DNA of 64,000 bases from Streptomyces roseoviridis (lineage in GTDB: Bacteria > Actinomycetota > Actinomycetes > Streptomycetales > Streptomycetaceae), in assembly GCF_039535235.1 (NCBI RefSeq), contig NZ_BAAAWU010000001.1:6327001-6391000 (forward strand), read 5' to 3'. The position numbers were made by a program, and so were the translations under genes. The notes under the pieces are model-generated. The model was given only the letters and a program-made list of their open reading frames with translations. It was not told where the DNA came from and searched no databases. Below, one piece after another: positions 7,601-16,719 of this stretch (the stretch's first letter is position 1; each line of letters begins with the position of its first letter).

Positions 7601-9313
7601 ATGACGTCCACGGTGCCCACCGCCGTCCAGCACACCGACGCGCAGCCGCCGATCACCATGTTCGGTCCGGACTTCCCCTACGCCTACGACGACTTCCTGG
7701 CCCACCCGGCCGGTCTCGGCCAGATACCCGCGACGGAGCACGGCACCGAGGTCGCCGTCATCGGCGGCGGGCTCTCCGGCATCATCGCCGCCTACGAGCT
7801 GATGAAGATGGGCCTCAAGCCGGTCGTCTACGAGGCCGACCAGATCGGCGGCCGGCTGCGCACCGTCGGCTTCGAGGGCACCGGCGCCGAGGGCCTGACC
7901 GCCGAGATGGGTGCCATGCGCTTCCCGCCCTCCTCGACGGCGCTCCAGCACTACATCGACCTGGTGGGCCTGGAGACCCGGCCGTTCCCGAACCCGCTTG
8001 CCGAGGCCACCCCCTCGACCGTCGTCGACCTCAAGGGCGAGACGCACTACGCGGAGACCATCGACGACCTGCCGCAGGTCTACCGTGACGTCGCCGCGGC
8101 CTGGAACAAGTGCCTCGACGAGGGCGCCGACTTCTCCGACATGAACCGCGCCATGCGCGAGCGCGACGTGCCGCGCATCCGCGAGATCTGGGCCAAGCTC
8201 GTCGAGAAGCTCGACAACCAGACCTTCTACGGCTTCCTGTGCGAGTCGGAGGCCTTCAAGTCCTTCCGGCACCGCGAGATCTTCGGCCAGGTCGGCTTCG
8301 GCACCGGTGGCTGGGACACCGACTTCCCGAACTCCATCCTGGAGATCCTGCGGGTCGTCTACACCGAGGCCGACGACCACCACCGCGGCATCGTCGGCGG
8401 CTCCCAGCAGCTGCCGCTGCGCCTGTGGGAGCGCGAGCCGGAGAAGATCGTCCACTGGGCGCAGGGCACCTCGCTGAGCTCCCTGCACGAGGGCGGTCAG
8501 CCCAAGCCGGCCGTCACGCGCCTGAACCGCACCGCCGGCAACCGGATCACCGTCACCGACGCGTCCGGCGACATCCGCACGTACCAGGCGGCGATCTTCA
8601 CCGCGCAGTCCTGGATGCTGCTCTCCAAGATCGCGTGTGACGACTCGCTCTTCCCGATCGACCACTGGACGGCGATCGAGCGCACCCACTACATGGAGAG
8701 CTCCAAGCTCTTCGTGCCCGTCGACCGGCCGTTCTGGCTGGACAAGGCCGTCGACGACAGGGGAAATCCGACCGGCCGCGACGTCATGTCGATGACGCTG
8801 ACCGACCGGATGACCCGCGGCACGTACCTCCTGGACGACGGTCCGGACAAGCCGGCCGTCATCTGCCTGTCGTACACCTGGTGCGACGACAGCCTGAAGT
8901 GGCTGCCGCTGTCCGCGCAGGAGCGGATGGAGGTCATGCTGAAGTCGCTCGGCGAGATCTACCCGAAGGTCGACATCCGCAAGCACATCATCGGCAACCC
9001 GGTGACGGTCTCGTGGGAGAACGAGCCCTACTTCATGGGCGCCTTCAAGGCCAACCTCCCGGGCCACTACCGCTACCAGCGCCGCCTGTTCACGCACTTC
9101 ATGCAGGACCGGCTGCCCGAGGACAAGCGGGGCATCTTCCTCGCCGGCGACGACATATCCTGGACGGCCGGCTGGGCCGAGGGCGCGGTGCAGACGGCGC
9201 TCAACGCGGTGTGGGGCGTGATGCACCACTTCGGCGGCGAGACCGACGCCACCAACCCGGGCCCGGGCGACGTGTACGACGAGATCGCCCCGGTCGAGCT
9301 GCCGGAGGACTGA
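7601..9313 (+). CDS. davB: Flavin amine oxidase family, probable L-lysine 2-monooxygenase
   Basis: A 570-residue FAD enzyme. The dinucleotide-binding motif is VAVIGGGLSGIIAAYEL (about residues 51-67), followed by YEADQIGGRLRT and a C-terminal FAD motif with AGDDISWTAGWAEGAVQTAL. The opening ITMFGPDFPYAYDDF, the GQVGFGTGGWDTDFPNS block and the ending NPGPGDVYDEI agree closely with remembered Pseudomonas DavB, which oxidatively decarboxylates L-lysine to 5-aminovaleramide. The relatives tryptophan and phenylalanine 2-monooxygenase share the fold but less of these blocks. Together with davA it would give 5-aminovalerate, which needs a transaminase and a semialdehyde dehydrogenase encoded elsewhere. 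Confidence 0.88.
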   Translation: MTSTVPTAVQHTDAQPPITMFGPDFPYAYDDFLAHPAGLGQIPATEHGTEVAVIGGGLSGIIAAYELMKMGLKPVVYEADQIGGRLRTVGFEGTGAEGLTAEMGAMRFPPSSTALQHYIDLVGLETRPFPNPLAEATPSTVVDLKGETHYAETIDDLPQVYRDVAAAWNKCLDEGADFSDMNRAMRERDVPRIREIWAKLVEKLDNQTFYGFLCESEAFKSFRHREIFGQVGFGTGGWDTDFPNSILEILRVVYTEADDHHRGIVGGSQQLPLRLWEREPEKIVHWAQGTSLSSLHEGGQPKPAVTRLNRTAGNRITVTDASGDIRTYQAAIFTAQSWMLLSKIACDDSLFPIDHWTAIERTHYMESSKLFVPVDRPFWLDKAVDDRGNPTGRDVMSMTLTDRMTRGTYLLDDGPDKPAVICLSYTWCDDSLKWLPLSAQERMEVMLKSLGEIYPKVDIRKHIIGNPVTVSWENEPYFMGAFKANLPGHYRYQRRLFTHFMQDRLPEDKRGIFLAGDDISWTAGWAEGAVQTALNAVWGVMHHFGGETDATNPGPGDVYDEIAPVELPED

Positions 9314-9319
9314 TCCCGG

Positions 9320-10048
9320 TCAGGGCCTGGCGAGGGGTGTGAGCATCATCCGCCCCACCAGGCCCACCGACCGGTCGAGGCGTTCGGTGAACTCCTCGGC
9401 CAGGTCGGGCAGCTCCCGCAGCTGCCACAGCGAGCGGGCGGCGAGCCAGGCCCCCTCGCGGGCCCGGTCCAGGCTCCAGCAGCCGAGCAGATGCGTCAGC
9501 GGGTCCGCGACCTCCAGGAGGTCCGGGCCCGGCATCAGTTCCTCCCGGATGCGCTCCTCCAGGAGCACGAGGACGTCGCCGACCCGGTGGAACTCGTCCT
9601 CCAGGTCCGCGGGGCCGCAGTCCAGGCTGTGGCAGGTGTCGACCACCGCGAGGGCCAGGTCGTGGCCGATGTGCGCGTTGATCCCGGCCAGCGCGAACTG
9701 GAGCGGCCGTACGCCCGGGTGCCGCCGGTAGTGGAAGAGCGGCCGCCAGCAGGCGGGTGCCGGGGCGCCGGCGGCGACGGCGTCGACGACCGCGAGATAG
9801 CGGCGGGCGAACCGTACGTCGAGGGTGGCGGCGGCCCGCGGGTCGGTGAAGGTGCCCGCCTCGATGGCCCGCCCGATCTCCTCGGTGACCGTCAGATAGA
9901 CCCGGTTGAAGACCGCGACGCCGTCCGCCGGATGCCAGGCGGACCGGATGGCCCGCATCCGGTCCACCACGGGGTCGACGGCCGTGAACGGCCCGATCTC
10001 GATGTCCTGCGTCTGCGCCATGTCCTGCGTCTGCGCCGTGGATGCCAT
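9320..10048 (-). CDS. DUF5995-family protein
   Basis: A 242-residue soluble helical protein. The core DGVAVFNRVYLTVTEEIG (about residues 42-59), YRRHPGVRPLQFALAGINAHIGHDLALAVV and DEFHRVGDVL is the pattern I associate with DUF5995, a family common in actinobacteria with conserved His/Asp/Glu residues that could bind metal. Function is unknown. The N-terminus contains a tandem hexapeptide (AQTQDM, AQTQDI) from an 18-bp DNA duplication at 10002-10037, so the true start may be the second Met. It is convergent with davB with only 6 bp between stops. Confidence 0.75.
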   Translation of the reverse strand: MASTAQTQDMAQTQDIEIGPFTAVDPVVDRMRAIRSAWHPADGVAVFNRVYLTVTEEIGRAIEAGTFTDPRAAATLDVRFARRYLAVVDAVAAGAPAPACWRPLFHYRRHPGVRPLQFALAGINAHIGHDLALAVVDTCHSLDCGPADLEDEFHRVGDVLVLLEERIREELMPGPDLLEVADPLTHLLGCWSLDRAREGAWLAARSLWQLRELPDLAEEFTERLDRSVGLVGRMMLTPLARP

Positions 10049-10121
10049 GGGTGCAGCGTGGCAGCCGCGAAGCCGGACGGAAGGATTCCGCCGCCCGGCT
10101 TCCCCAGATCGGGCGAATCGC

Positions 10122-11570
10122 CTACGGCTTGGCGGCGGGCGCGTCGCCGGAGGTGCTGTCGGTCGTGCCCTCGGCCGCGCCCTTGCCCTCGGCCGCGCCC
10201 TTGCCCTCGTACGAGCTGGTGCCGGCGTCGAGCAGGGGTTCCTGCCGCTTCATGTGGGCCGGCGCGAAGGCGCGCAGCACGTGGTAGCCGGTGATGACGA
10301 CCAGGGTGCCGAGCGCGATGCCGCCGAGCTCGAAGGTGTCGGTGAAGGTCAGCTTCACGCCGCCGACGCCGATGATGATGCCGGCCGCGGCGGGCACCAG
10401 GTTGAGCGGGTTGCGCAGGTCGACCCCGGCGTTGATCCAGATCTGGGCGCCGAGCAGGCCGATCATGCCGTAGAGGATCACGGTGATGCCGCCGAGCACG
10501 CCGCCGGGGATGGCCGCGACGACCGCGCCGAACTTGGGGCACAGGCCGAAGAGGAGGGCGAAGCCGGCCGCGGCCCAGTAGGCGGCGGTGGAGTAGACGC
10601 GGGTCGCGGCCATGACGCCGATGTTCTCGGAGTACGTGGTGTTCGGCGGGCCGCCCACGGCGGTGGACAGCATCGAGGCGGCGCCGTCGGCGGCGATGGC
10701 CGTGCCCAGCCTGTCGTCCAGCGGGTCGCCGGTCATCTCGCCGACGGCCTTGACGTGTCCGGCGTTCTCGGCGATCAGCGCGATGACCACGGGCAGCGCC
10801 ACCAGGATCGCGGACCACTCGAAGCTCGGGCCGTGGAAGGAGGGCAGGCCGATCCAGTCGGCCCGGGCGACGCCGGAGAGGTCGAGCCGCCAGTGGTCGG
10901 TGACCTGGCCGCTCGGGGACATCGAGTGGATCTTCCCGAAGACCAGGTCGAAGATCCACGAGATGCCGTAGCCGAAGATCAGGCCGAGGAAGATCGCGAT
11001 CCGCGACCAGAAGCCGCGCAGGCCGACCACGGCCAGACCGGTGAACAGCATCACCAGCAGCGCCGTCCACTGGTCCTGCGGCCAGTAGGTGGCGGCGGTG
11101 ACCGGCGCCAGGTTGAAGCCGATGAGCATGACCACGGCCCCGGTGACGACCGGCGGCATGGCCGCGTGGATGATCCGCGCGCCGAACCGCGCGACCGCGA
11201 GACCGGCGAGGAAGAGCACCGCGCCGACCACGAGGACCGCGCCGGTCACCGTGGCGCTGTCGCCGCCCGAGGCCCGGATCGCGGCGGCCACGCCCACGAA
11301 GGACAGCGAGCAGCCGAGGTACGAGGGGACCGTGCCGCGGGTCGCGAGCAGGAAGATCACGGTGGCGACACCGGACATCATGATCGCGAGGTTCGGGTCG
11401 AGGCCCATGAGGACCGGGGCCACGAACGAGGCGCCGAACATCGCCACCACGTGCTGGGCGCCGAGACCGGCCGTCCGCGGCCAGGAGAGCCGTTCGTCCG
11501 GCCGGACGACGGCTCCCGGAGCGGGTGTCCTCCCGTCGCCGTGCAGGGTCCAGCGCACGCCGAGGCTCAT
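10122..11570 (-). CDS. NCS2-family uracil/xanthine permease
   Basis: A 482-residue membrane protein with about 14 hydrophobic segments, starting MSLGVRW at 11570. The family motif appears as GAQHVVAMFGASFVAPVL in the first membrane segments and as NTTYSENIGVMAATRV plus GGVLGGITVILYGMI later. The QH in TM1 and the SEN motif match the uracil-permease (UraA) side better than the xanthine side. The transported base is inferred. The C-terminal tail is hydrophilic and contains a duplicated GAAEGK hexapeptide from an 18-bp tandem repeat (10167-10202). It is not part of an obvious pyrimidine operon. Confidence 0.88.
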   Translation of the reverse strand: MSLGVRWTLHGDGRTPAPGAVVRPDERLSWPRTAGLGAQHVVAMFGASFVAPVLMGLDPNLAIMMSGVATVIFLLATRGTVPSYLGCSLSFVGVAAAIRASGGDSATVTGAVLVVGAVLFLAGLAVARFGARIIHAAMPPVVTGAVVMLIGFNLAPVTAATYWPQDQWTALLVMLFTGLAVVGLRGFWSRIAIFLGLIFGYGISWIFDLVFGKIHSMSPSGQVTDHWRLDLSGVARADWIGLPSFHGPSFEWSAILVALPVVIALIAENAGHVKAVGEMTGDPLDDRLGTAIAADGAASMLSTAVGGPPNTTYSENIGVMAATRVYSTAAYWAAAGFALLFGLCPKFGAVVAAIPGGVLGGITVILYGMIGLLGAQIWINAGVDLRNPLNLVPAAAGIIIGVGGVKLTFTDTFELGGIALGTLVVITGYHVLRAFAPAHMKRQEPLLDAGTSSYEGKGAAEGKGAAEGTTDSTSGDAPAAKP

Positions 11571-11674
11571 GTGGTCGCTCCAGTTCTCGGGGGTCGTTCT
11601 CGGGATTCCGGTGGCCTTGCGGCCCCGTCGTGCCGGAACCGAAAAAGACCAGCCACATGGTAGTGCGCCGCAGG

Positions 11675-12895
11675 TCAGCGGACCCCTTCCGAGGAGCCCG
11701 CCCTCGCCGTCCCGGTCCCGGTCCCGGCCGCGGTCCGGCCGCCCGGCCGCAGCACGCCCGCGCCCACGACCAGGCCGAACGCGAGCAGGGTGACCAGGCC
11801 GAAGGAGAAGGCCAGCGAGGTCGCGTCCGCGATGCCGCCGATCGCGGACGGGGCGATGAGGCCCGAGGTGTACGTGATGGTCGCGACGCCCGCGATGGCC
11901 TGACTGGGGTTCGGGCCGCTGCGCCCGGCGGCGGCGAAGGCCAGCGGGACGACGACCGCGACGCCGAGCCCGATGAGGCCGAAACCGGTCAGGGCGAGGG
12001 CCGCGTGCGGGGCGAAGACCACGAGGAGCCCGCCGAGGGTGGCGGCCAGACCTCCGACGCGTACGGTGCGCACCGCGCCGAAGCGGTCCACCACCCGGTC
12101 GCCGACCAGGCGCGCCACGGCCATGGTCAGGGCGAAGGCCGTGGTGGACGCGGCGGCCAGACCGGCCGAGGTGCCCAGCTCCTCCTTGAGGTAGACCGCC
12201 GACCAGTCCAGGCTCGCGCCCTCCGCGAACACGCCGCAGAAGCCGATGGCGCCGATGACCAGCGCGGACTTCGGGGGCAGCGAGAAGCGCGGCGGCGCCT
12301 CCTCCTCGGGTGCGCTCTGCAGGTCGAGCACGCCCTGGCAGCAGGCGAGGCCGACCGCGGTCAGGACGAGGGCGGCGATCAGGTGGTGCAGCCGGGCGTC
12401 GCCGCCGAGGTGGGCGGCGACGGTGCCGGCCGCCGAGCCGATCAGGGCGCCGGCGCTCCACATGCCGTGCAGGCTGGACATGATCGAGCGCCCGAGCCGG
12501 TTCTCGGTCTCGACGCCGAGCGCGTTCATCGCCACGTCGGACATGCCGGCGGTGGCGCCGTAGACGAAGAGGGCCGCGCACAGGCCGTACACGTTCGGCG
12601 CGAGCGACGGCAGGATCAGCGACAGGGTCCACAGCGTGAGCAGCCCGCGCAGCGCCGTGCGGGCACCGAAGCGGTGGCTGATCGCGCCGGCCACCGGCAT
12701 CGCGAGCGAGGCGCCGATCGCCGGGAACGCGAGGGCGAGGCCGAGCTGACCGGGGCTGACGCCCGCGTGCTCCTGGATCCAGGGGATGCGGGTGGCGAAA
12801 CTGCCCGTGACCGCGCCGTGGACGCAGAAGACGGCGGCGACGGCGAACCTCGCCCGGCGCAGCCGTTCGGTGCTGAAGACGGTCTGGGCCGCCAT
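11675..12895 (-). CDS. MFS transporter
   Basis: A 406-residue protein with 12 predicted membrane segments, starting MAAQTVFSTERLRRARF at ATG 12893-12895 behind GGGAGGG. MFS features include a basic loop between TM2 and TM3 (HRFGARTALRG) and the internal repeat (VDRFGAVRTVR). It resembles the YbjJ-like MFS group often found beside ROK-type regulators. The substrate is unknown; sugar or drug export are both possible. It is divergent from the ROK gene across 106 bp that contain a palindrome, so ROK control is likely. Confidence 0.85.
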   Translation of the reverse strand: MAAQTVFSTERLRRARFAVAAVFCVHGAVTGSFATRIPWIQEHAGVSPGQLGLALAFPAIGASLAMPVAGAISHRFGARTALRGLLTLWTLSLILPSLAPNVYGLCAALFVYGATAGMSDVAMNALGVETENRLGRSIMSSLHGMWSAGALIGSAAGTVAAHLGGDARLHHLIAALVLTAVGLACCQGVLDLQSAPEEEAPPRFSLPPKSALVIGAIGFCGVFAEGASLDWSAVYLKEELGTSAGLAAASTTAFALTMAVARLVGDRVVDRFGAVRTVRVGGLAATLGGLLVVFAPHAALALTGFGLIGLGVAVVVPLAFAAAGRSGPNPSQAIAGVATITYTSGLIAPSAIGGIADATSLAFSFGLVTLLAFGLVVGAGVLRPGGRTAAGTGTGTARAGSSEGVR

Positions 12896-12928
12896 GGTCC
12901 CTCCCGGGGTCGTGGTCTCGCCGTAAAC

Positions 12929-12949
12929 TATCAGGGACCCTGCCTGATA
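12929..12949. promoter_or_regulatory. Palindromic operator between MFS and ROK genes
   Basis: TATCAGG (12929-12935) and CCTGATA (12943-12949) form a perfect 7-bp inverted repeat with a 7-bp spacer, in an unusually A/T-rich patch. It sits midway between the two divergent start codons (12895 and 13002), where both promoters must lie. The size and symmetry fit a dimeric winged-HTH protein such as the ROK product. Confidence 0.65.
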
Positions 12950-13001
12950 AATAGTGGACCGACGGGAACGGAAGTCCGAGTTCCTCTGAGAGGATCCCCG
13001 C

Positions 13002-14129
13002 ATGGCCGCATCCCCGAGCACCGCCCGGGTCATCAACGACCGGCTCGCCCTGCGACTGCTCCAGGACGAGGGCCCGTTGACGGCGACCCAGCTCAAGACC
13101 CTCACCGGGCTCTCCCGCCCCACCGTCGCCGACCTCGTCGAGCGGCTCCGCAGCTCCGGGCTGGTCCATGTGGTCGGCGAGTCCGGCGCCGAGCGCCGCG
13201 GCCCCAACGCCAAGCTCTACGGGATCGTCGCCGACCGCGCCCACCTCGCCGCCCTCGACGTGCGCACCCGCTCCGTCACCGTCGTGGTCGCCGACCTCCT
13301 CGGCACCACCCTCGCCGAGGCGTCCCTGCCGATCGCCGACGGCGCCGCCCCCGGGCCCGCCGCCGACCAGGCCGTCGCCCTCCTCGAACGCACCGCGGCC
13401 GAGGCCGGCGCGGTCCGGCTGCACAGCGTGGCCGTCGGCGCCCCCGGCCTCGTCGACCCGGCCACCCGGCAGCTGCGGGACACCGCCAAGCTCCCCGCCT
13501 GGCACCGGCGCCTGATCGCCGCCCTGCGGCAGCGGCTGCCCGCCACCGTCCTGGCGGAGAACGAGGTCAACCTCGCCGCGGTCGCCGAACTGCGCGAGGG
13601 AGCCGCCCGCGCGGACCGCGACACCTTCGTGCTGCTCTGGCTCGGCCAGGGCGTCGGCGCGGCCGTCGTCCTCGACGGACGGCTGCGCCGCGGCGCCTCC
13701 GGAGGAGCGGGCGAGATCGGCTTCCTGCCGGTGCCGGGCACCTCCGGGCTGCCCTCCGCCCACGGCTGCGACGGCGGCTTCGACGAGCTGGCCTGCGCCG
13801 CCGCGGTCGACGCCCTCGCCCGCGCCCACGGCCTCGACCCGGCCGACGCCCTGGAATCCGAAGACGGCCCCTTCCTCGACGCCCTCGCCGGCCGGCTCGC
13901 CATCGGCGCGGCCGCCGTCGCGGCCGTCCTCGACCCCGGGTGCGTGGTGCTCGCCGGCGAGACCGGCCACCGGGGCGGCCGGCGGCTCGCCGCCCGCGTC
14001 GAGGCCCGTCTGGCCGAGCTGTCCCCGCTGCGCACCGAGGTCCGCGCCACCACCCTCGGCGACGCCGCCATCCTGCGCGGCGCCCTGCTGACCGCCCGCG
14101 ACGCGGCGCAGGACGACCTGTTCCCGTAA
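13002..14129 (+). CDS. ROK-family transcriptional regulator
   Basis: A 375-residue protein. The first 70 residues form a winged HTH (GPLTATQLKTLTGLSRPTVADLVERL), and the rest is the ROK sugar-kinase-like ATPase fold. The glycine-rich turn GASGGAGEIGFLPV and a later HGCDGGFDEL remain, but the full zinc motif CxCGxxGCxE of active ROK kinases is not present; only a reduced HGC is seen. A repressor that senses a sugar or other ligand is therefore more likely than a kinase. It is divergent from the MFS gene and probably controls it through the palindrome at 12929-12949. Confidence 0.88.
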   Translation: MAASPSTARVINDRLALRLLQDEGPLTATQLKTLTGLSRPTVADLVERLRSSGLVHVVGESGAERRGPNAKLYGIVADRAHLAALDVRTRSVTVVVADLLGTTLAEASLPIADGAAPGPAADQAVALLERTAAEAGAVRLHSVAVGAPGLVDPATRQLRDTAKLPAWHRRLIAALRQRLPATVLAENEVNLAAVAELREGAARADRDTFVLLWLGQGVGAAVVLDGRLRRGASGGAGEIGFLPVPGTSGLPSAHGCDGGFDELACAAAVDALARAHGLDPADALESEDGPFLDALAGRLAIGAAAVAAVLDPGCVVLAGETGHRGGRRLAARVEARLAELSPLRTEVRATTLGDAAILRGALLTARDAAQDDLFP

Positions 14130-14150
14130 GGGGCGGGCACGGCGAACGCA

Positions 14151-14187
14151 CCCGCGCCGCGCTCCGGACGGGGGAGCGCGGCGCGGG
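14151..14187. terminator. 15-bp hairpin between ROK and chitinase genes
   Basis: Arms 14151-14165 and 14173-14187 pair perfectly around a 7-base loop. The hairpin lies 22 bp after the ROK stop and 64 bp before the end of the convergent chitinase gene, so it can stop transcription from either side. Confidence 0.8.
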
Positions 14188-14250
14188 GCGGGGGCCCGGC
14201 GGCGGCCAAGGGCCGTGAGACCACCGCCGGGGGTCATCGGGTCGTGACGA

Positions 14251-16608
14251 TCAGCAGGCGCCCTGGTCCCTCCAGACGCCCCACTCGCCGGTCGTGCCCG
14301 GCTCCTCGTTCTGGGTCCACCACTGGGCCTTCCAGGTGCGGCCCTTGTGGGAGACCAGGTTCCCCGCGTTGTAGACCGTGCCCGCCACGTACGCCGGCGC
14401 GGTGCAGGTGCCACCCGTGGGAGTGGGCGTGGGGGTCGGGCCGGTCGGGGTGGGCGTCGGACCGGTCGGCGTGGGCGTCGGGGTCGAGCCGCCCGGCTCC
14501 ACGAGGGTCGTGCCGCGCGCCAGGTCGCCGGCGAGGGCGTACGTCGTGCCGTTGACGGTCACCGTCCAGTTCGACGGGGTCGAGACCGGCAGGTAGTAGT
14601 TGAACGACAGGTCGACGGTCGCGCCCGGGGCGAGCGACTGCCAGGCCGGGAGCTTCAGCGAGACCCGGTGGAAGTCGCCCTTCAGGCCGCCCACGTTGCC
14701 GCCCGTGTGGTCGCTGCTGATCACCTTCGTACCGAAGCCGGACTGGTCGGAGGCGTTGCCCGGGGCCGCCGTCGCGTAGTCGAACTGGAACTCGGTGCCG
14801 CCCGGCAGCGCCGTCTTCGTGTGGTTGGTGATCCTGATCTTCGGGGTGATCGGGTAGTTGGAGTCGCCGAGCTTGAAGTCGGTGAACTCCACGCCCACGT
14901 TCACGGCCTGCGTCGGCAGCGCCTTGTTGGACTTCTTCGCGCCGTACGGGGTGGCCGCCTTGAACTTGTCGTACATCAGCGAGGTGAGGGTGTCGCCCAT
15001 CTCGTACTGACCCTTGGCGGCGTTCCAGTCGTAGTCGCCGGCCATCTCCCACACCATGGTGCCGCCGATGCCCCGGCTGACGACGTAGTCGGCCTTGGCG
15101 GCCACGGACTGCTCGTCCTCGGTGGACAGGAAGACCTTCTTCTGGGCGTTCCACAGCCACGGCGCGACCAGCGTGGAGTCGTACTTGCGGGCGTAGGTGC
15201 CGGTCAGCGTGGTGTTCGCGGGGAAGCCGTACTTCGTGACGTAGTCGCCGACGATCCCCTTCTCCAGGTTCTTGGCGTGCCACATCGGGTTGGAGCCGGC
15301 GGGCGACTCCTGCCCGTTGGTGTCCTTGTCGTGCCACAGGTTGTCGATGCCGACGGCGCCGTCACCGCACTTGGTCAGGCCGGAGCCGGCCGGGCAGCTG
15401 GTCGCGGCGGCCTTGCCCCACAGACCGTCGGTGCCGCCCTGCACGTTCTTGTGGCCGCGGGTGTAGTAGGGCAGGCCGATGTTGATCCGGCCGGCCGGCA
15501 TGGAGCCGCGGAAGTAGTGGTACGCCCAGTCGGTGTTGAGGTAGCCGATGCCGCCGTACTGCGCGGAGCCGTAGACGTTCGCGGCGGCCAGCTCGGCGTC
15601 CTTGCCGTCGTCGAAGAGCGAGGCGTTGGGGCCGACGTACTCGTTCCAGGCGCCGTGCAGGTCGTAGGACATGATGTTGACGTAGTCCAGGTACTTCTGC
15701 ACCTGGAAGGTCTCCATGCCGCGCAGCAGGTAGCCGGAGGAGGGCGCGGCGACGGTCAGCAGGTAGTGCTTCCCGTCGGTGGCGCCGGCCCGGTCGAGCT
15801 TCTCGCGCAGGGACTTCATCAAAGCGGCGTAGCCCTGGACGAGGCCGGCGCGGCGCGCGTTGGCGAGCTGCCAGTCGAGCGGGTTGCCGGCGTCCTTCAT
15901 CGTCGTCGGGTACTCGTAGTCGATGTCGACGCCGTTGAAGCCGTACTTCCGGATGAAGTCGACGGCGGAGTTCGCGAACGTGTCGATCCCGGCCTGGTTG
16001 ACCGACCCGTCGGCGTTGGTGGCCATCGAGTAGAAGCCGCCGGAGTTCACCCGGGTGCCGTTGTCGTCGAAGTAGCCGCCGGTCTCCGCCCAGCCGCCGA
16101 CCGAGATCAGCGTCTTGACGTCCGGGTGCTGCTTCTTGAACTTGTTGAGCAGGTTGAAGTGGCCCTTGTAGGCGTACGCCGGGTCCATCTCGGCGCCCGC
16201 GACACCGGGCCAGGTCATCCCGGTGGCCGCGTTGCCGGGACCGTCCGCGCCCACGGAGAGCTTGTTGTCGCTGCCGATGTGGCCGAAGGCGTAGTTGATG
16301 TGGGTGATCTTGTCCCACGGGATGTCCTTGGCGAGGTACGCGGGCTCGCCGTTCTTGCCGGTGCGCCAGCCGGTGAAGTAGCCGATGACCCGGCGCTGGT
16401 GGTCCGCGCCCATCTTCTCGCGGCCCTCGGTGTCGTAGACCGAGCAGTACGGGACGTCGACGCCGGGCGTCTTGTGGAGGCCGTCGGGGCGACAGCTCTC
16501 GTTGTCGGCGGCGTGCGAGACGCCGCCGGAGAGCGAGCTGATCAGCAGTCCGGCGACGGCGGCGCCGGAAGCGAGCAGCGAGGCCCTCTTCTTGGTGGGG
16601 GACAGCAC
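14251..16608 (-). CDS. Secreted GH18 chitinase with chitin-binding module
   Basis: A 785-residue secreted enzyme that cleaves chitin. Order: signal peptide (LSPTKKRASLL, Ala/Leu core, cut near SHAADN), GH18 TIM barrel from about residue 70 to 560, a beta-sandwich module (about 575-690), a Pro-Thr linker made of PTPTPTG repeats, and a C-terminal CBM5/12-type module rich in Trp (YNAGNLVSHKGRTWKAQWW). The catalytic strand reads NGVDIDYEYP with the acid Glu232; Asp228 and Asp230 are kept, while the first Asp of DGxDxDxE is Asn, which many GH18 enzymes tolerate. GTG 16606-16608 follows GGAGG by 8 bases. The promoter carries DasR-type sites. Confidence 0.93.
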   Translation of the reverse strand: MLSPTKKRASLLASGAAVAGLLISSLSGGVSHAADNESCRPDGLHKTPGVDVPYCSVYDTEGREKMGADHQRRVIGYFTGWRTGKNGEPAYLAKDIPWDKITHINYAFGHIGSDNKLSVGADGPGNAATGMTWPGVAGAEMDPAYAYKGHFNLLNKFKKQHPDVKTLISVGGWAETGGYFDDNGTRVNSGGFYSMATNADGSVNQAGIDTFANSAVDFIRKYGFNGVDIDYEYPTTMKDAGNPLDWQLANARRAGLVQGYAALMKSLREKLDRAGATDGKHYLLTVAAPSSGYLLRGMETFQVQKYLDYVNIMSYDLHGAWNEYVGPNASLFDDGKDAELAAANVYGSAQYGGIGYLNTDWAYHYFRGSMPAGRINIGLPYYTRGHKNVQGGTDGLWGKAAATSCPAGSGLTKCGDGAVGIDNLWHDKDTNGQESPAGSNPMWHAKNLEKGIVGDYVTKYGFPANTTLTGTYARKYDSTLVAPWLWNAQKKVFLSTEDEQSVAAKADYVVSRGIGGTMVWEMAGDYDWNAAKGQYEMGDTLTSLMYDKFKAATPYGAKKSNKALPTQAVNVGVEFTDFKLGDSNYPITPKIRITNHTKTALPGGTEFQFDYATAAPGNASDQSGFGTKVISSDHTGGNVGGLKGDFHRVSLKLPAWQSLAPGATVDLSFNYYLPVSTPSNWTVTVNGTTYALAGDLARGTTLVEPGGSTPTPTPTGPTPTPTGPTPTPTPTGGTCTAPAYVAGTVYNAGNLVSHKGRTWKAQWWTQNEEPGTTGEWGVWRDQGAC

Positions 16609-16719
16609 GATCGGTTCCTCCAGGGGAGGTCGGCAGAGCACAACAACGAACAAGGGGGTGGATCGTGTCGAGCCCGTGGAGTGCGCACGCCGGCGGGCCG
16701 TACCTCGGAGGTGACACGG

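Noticed and set aside
5900..9229. 1109-residue minus-strand frame joined to the secreted protein
   Set aside because: Only the last 180 codons have a signal peptide and a proper start; the rest is antisense to davA and davB.
6734..9313. Indole-acetic-acid type pathway (tryptophan 2-monooxygenase plus amidase)
   Set aside because: The hydrolase is of the nitrilase superfamily and not an amidase-signature enzyme, and both proteins match DavA/DavB blocks more closely.
10122..14414. 1430-residue minus-strand frame
   Set aside because: It is the NCS2 permease frame read upstream through MFS and ROK sequence in a stop-free GC-rich frame; only the part from 11570 down is coding.
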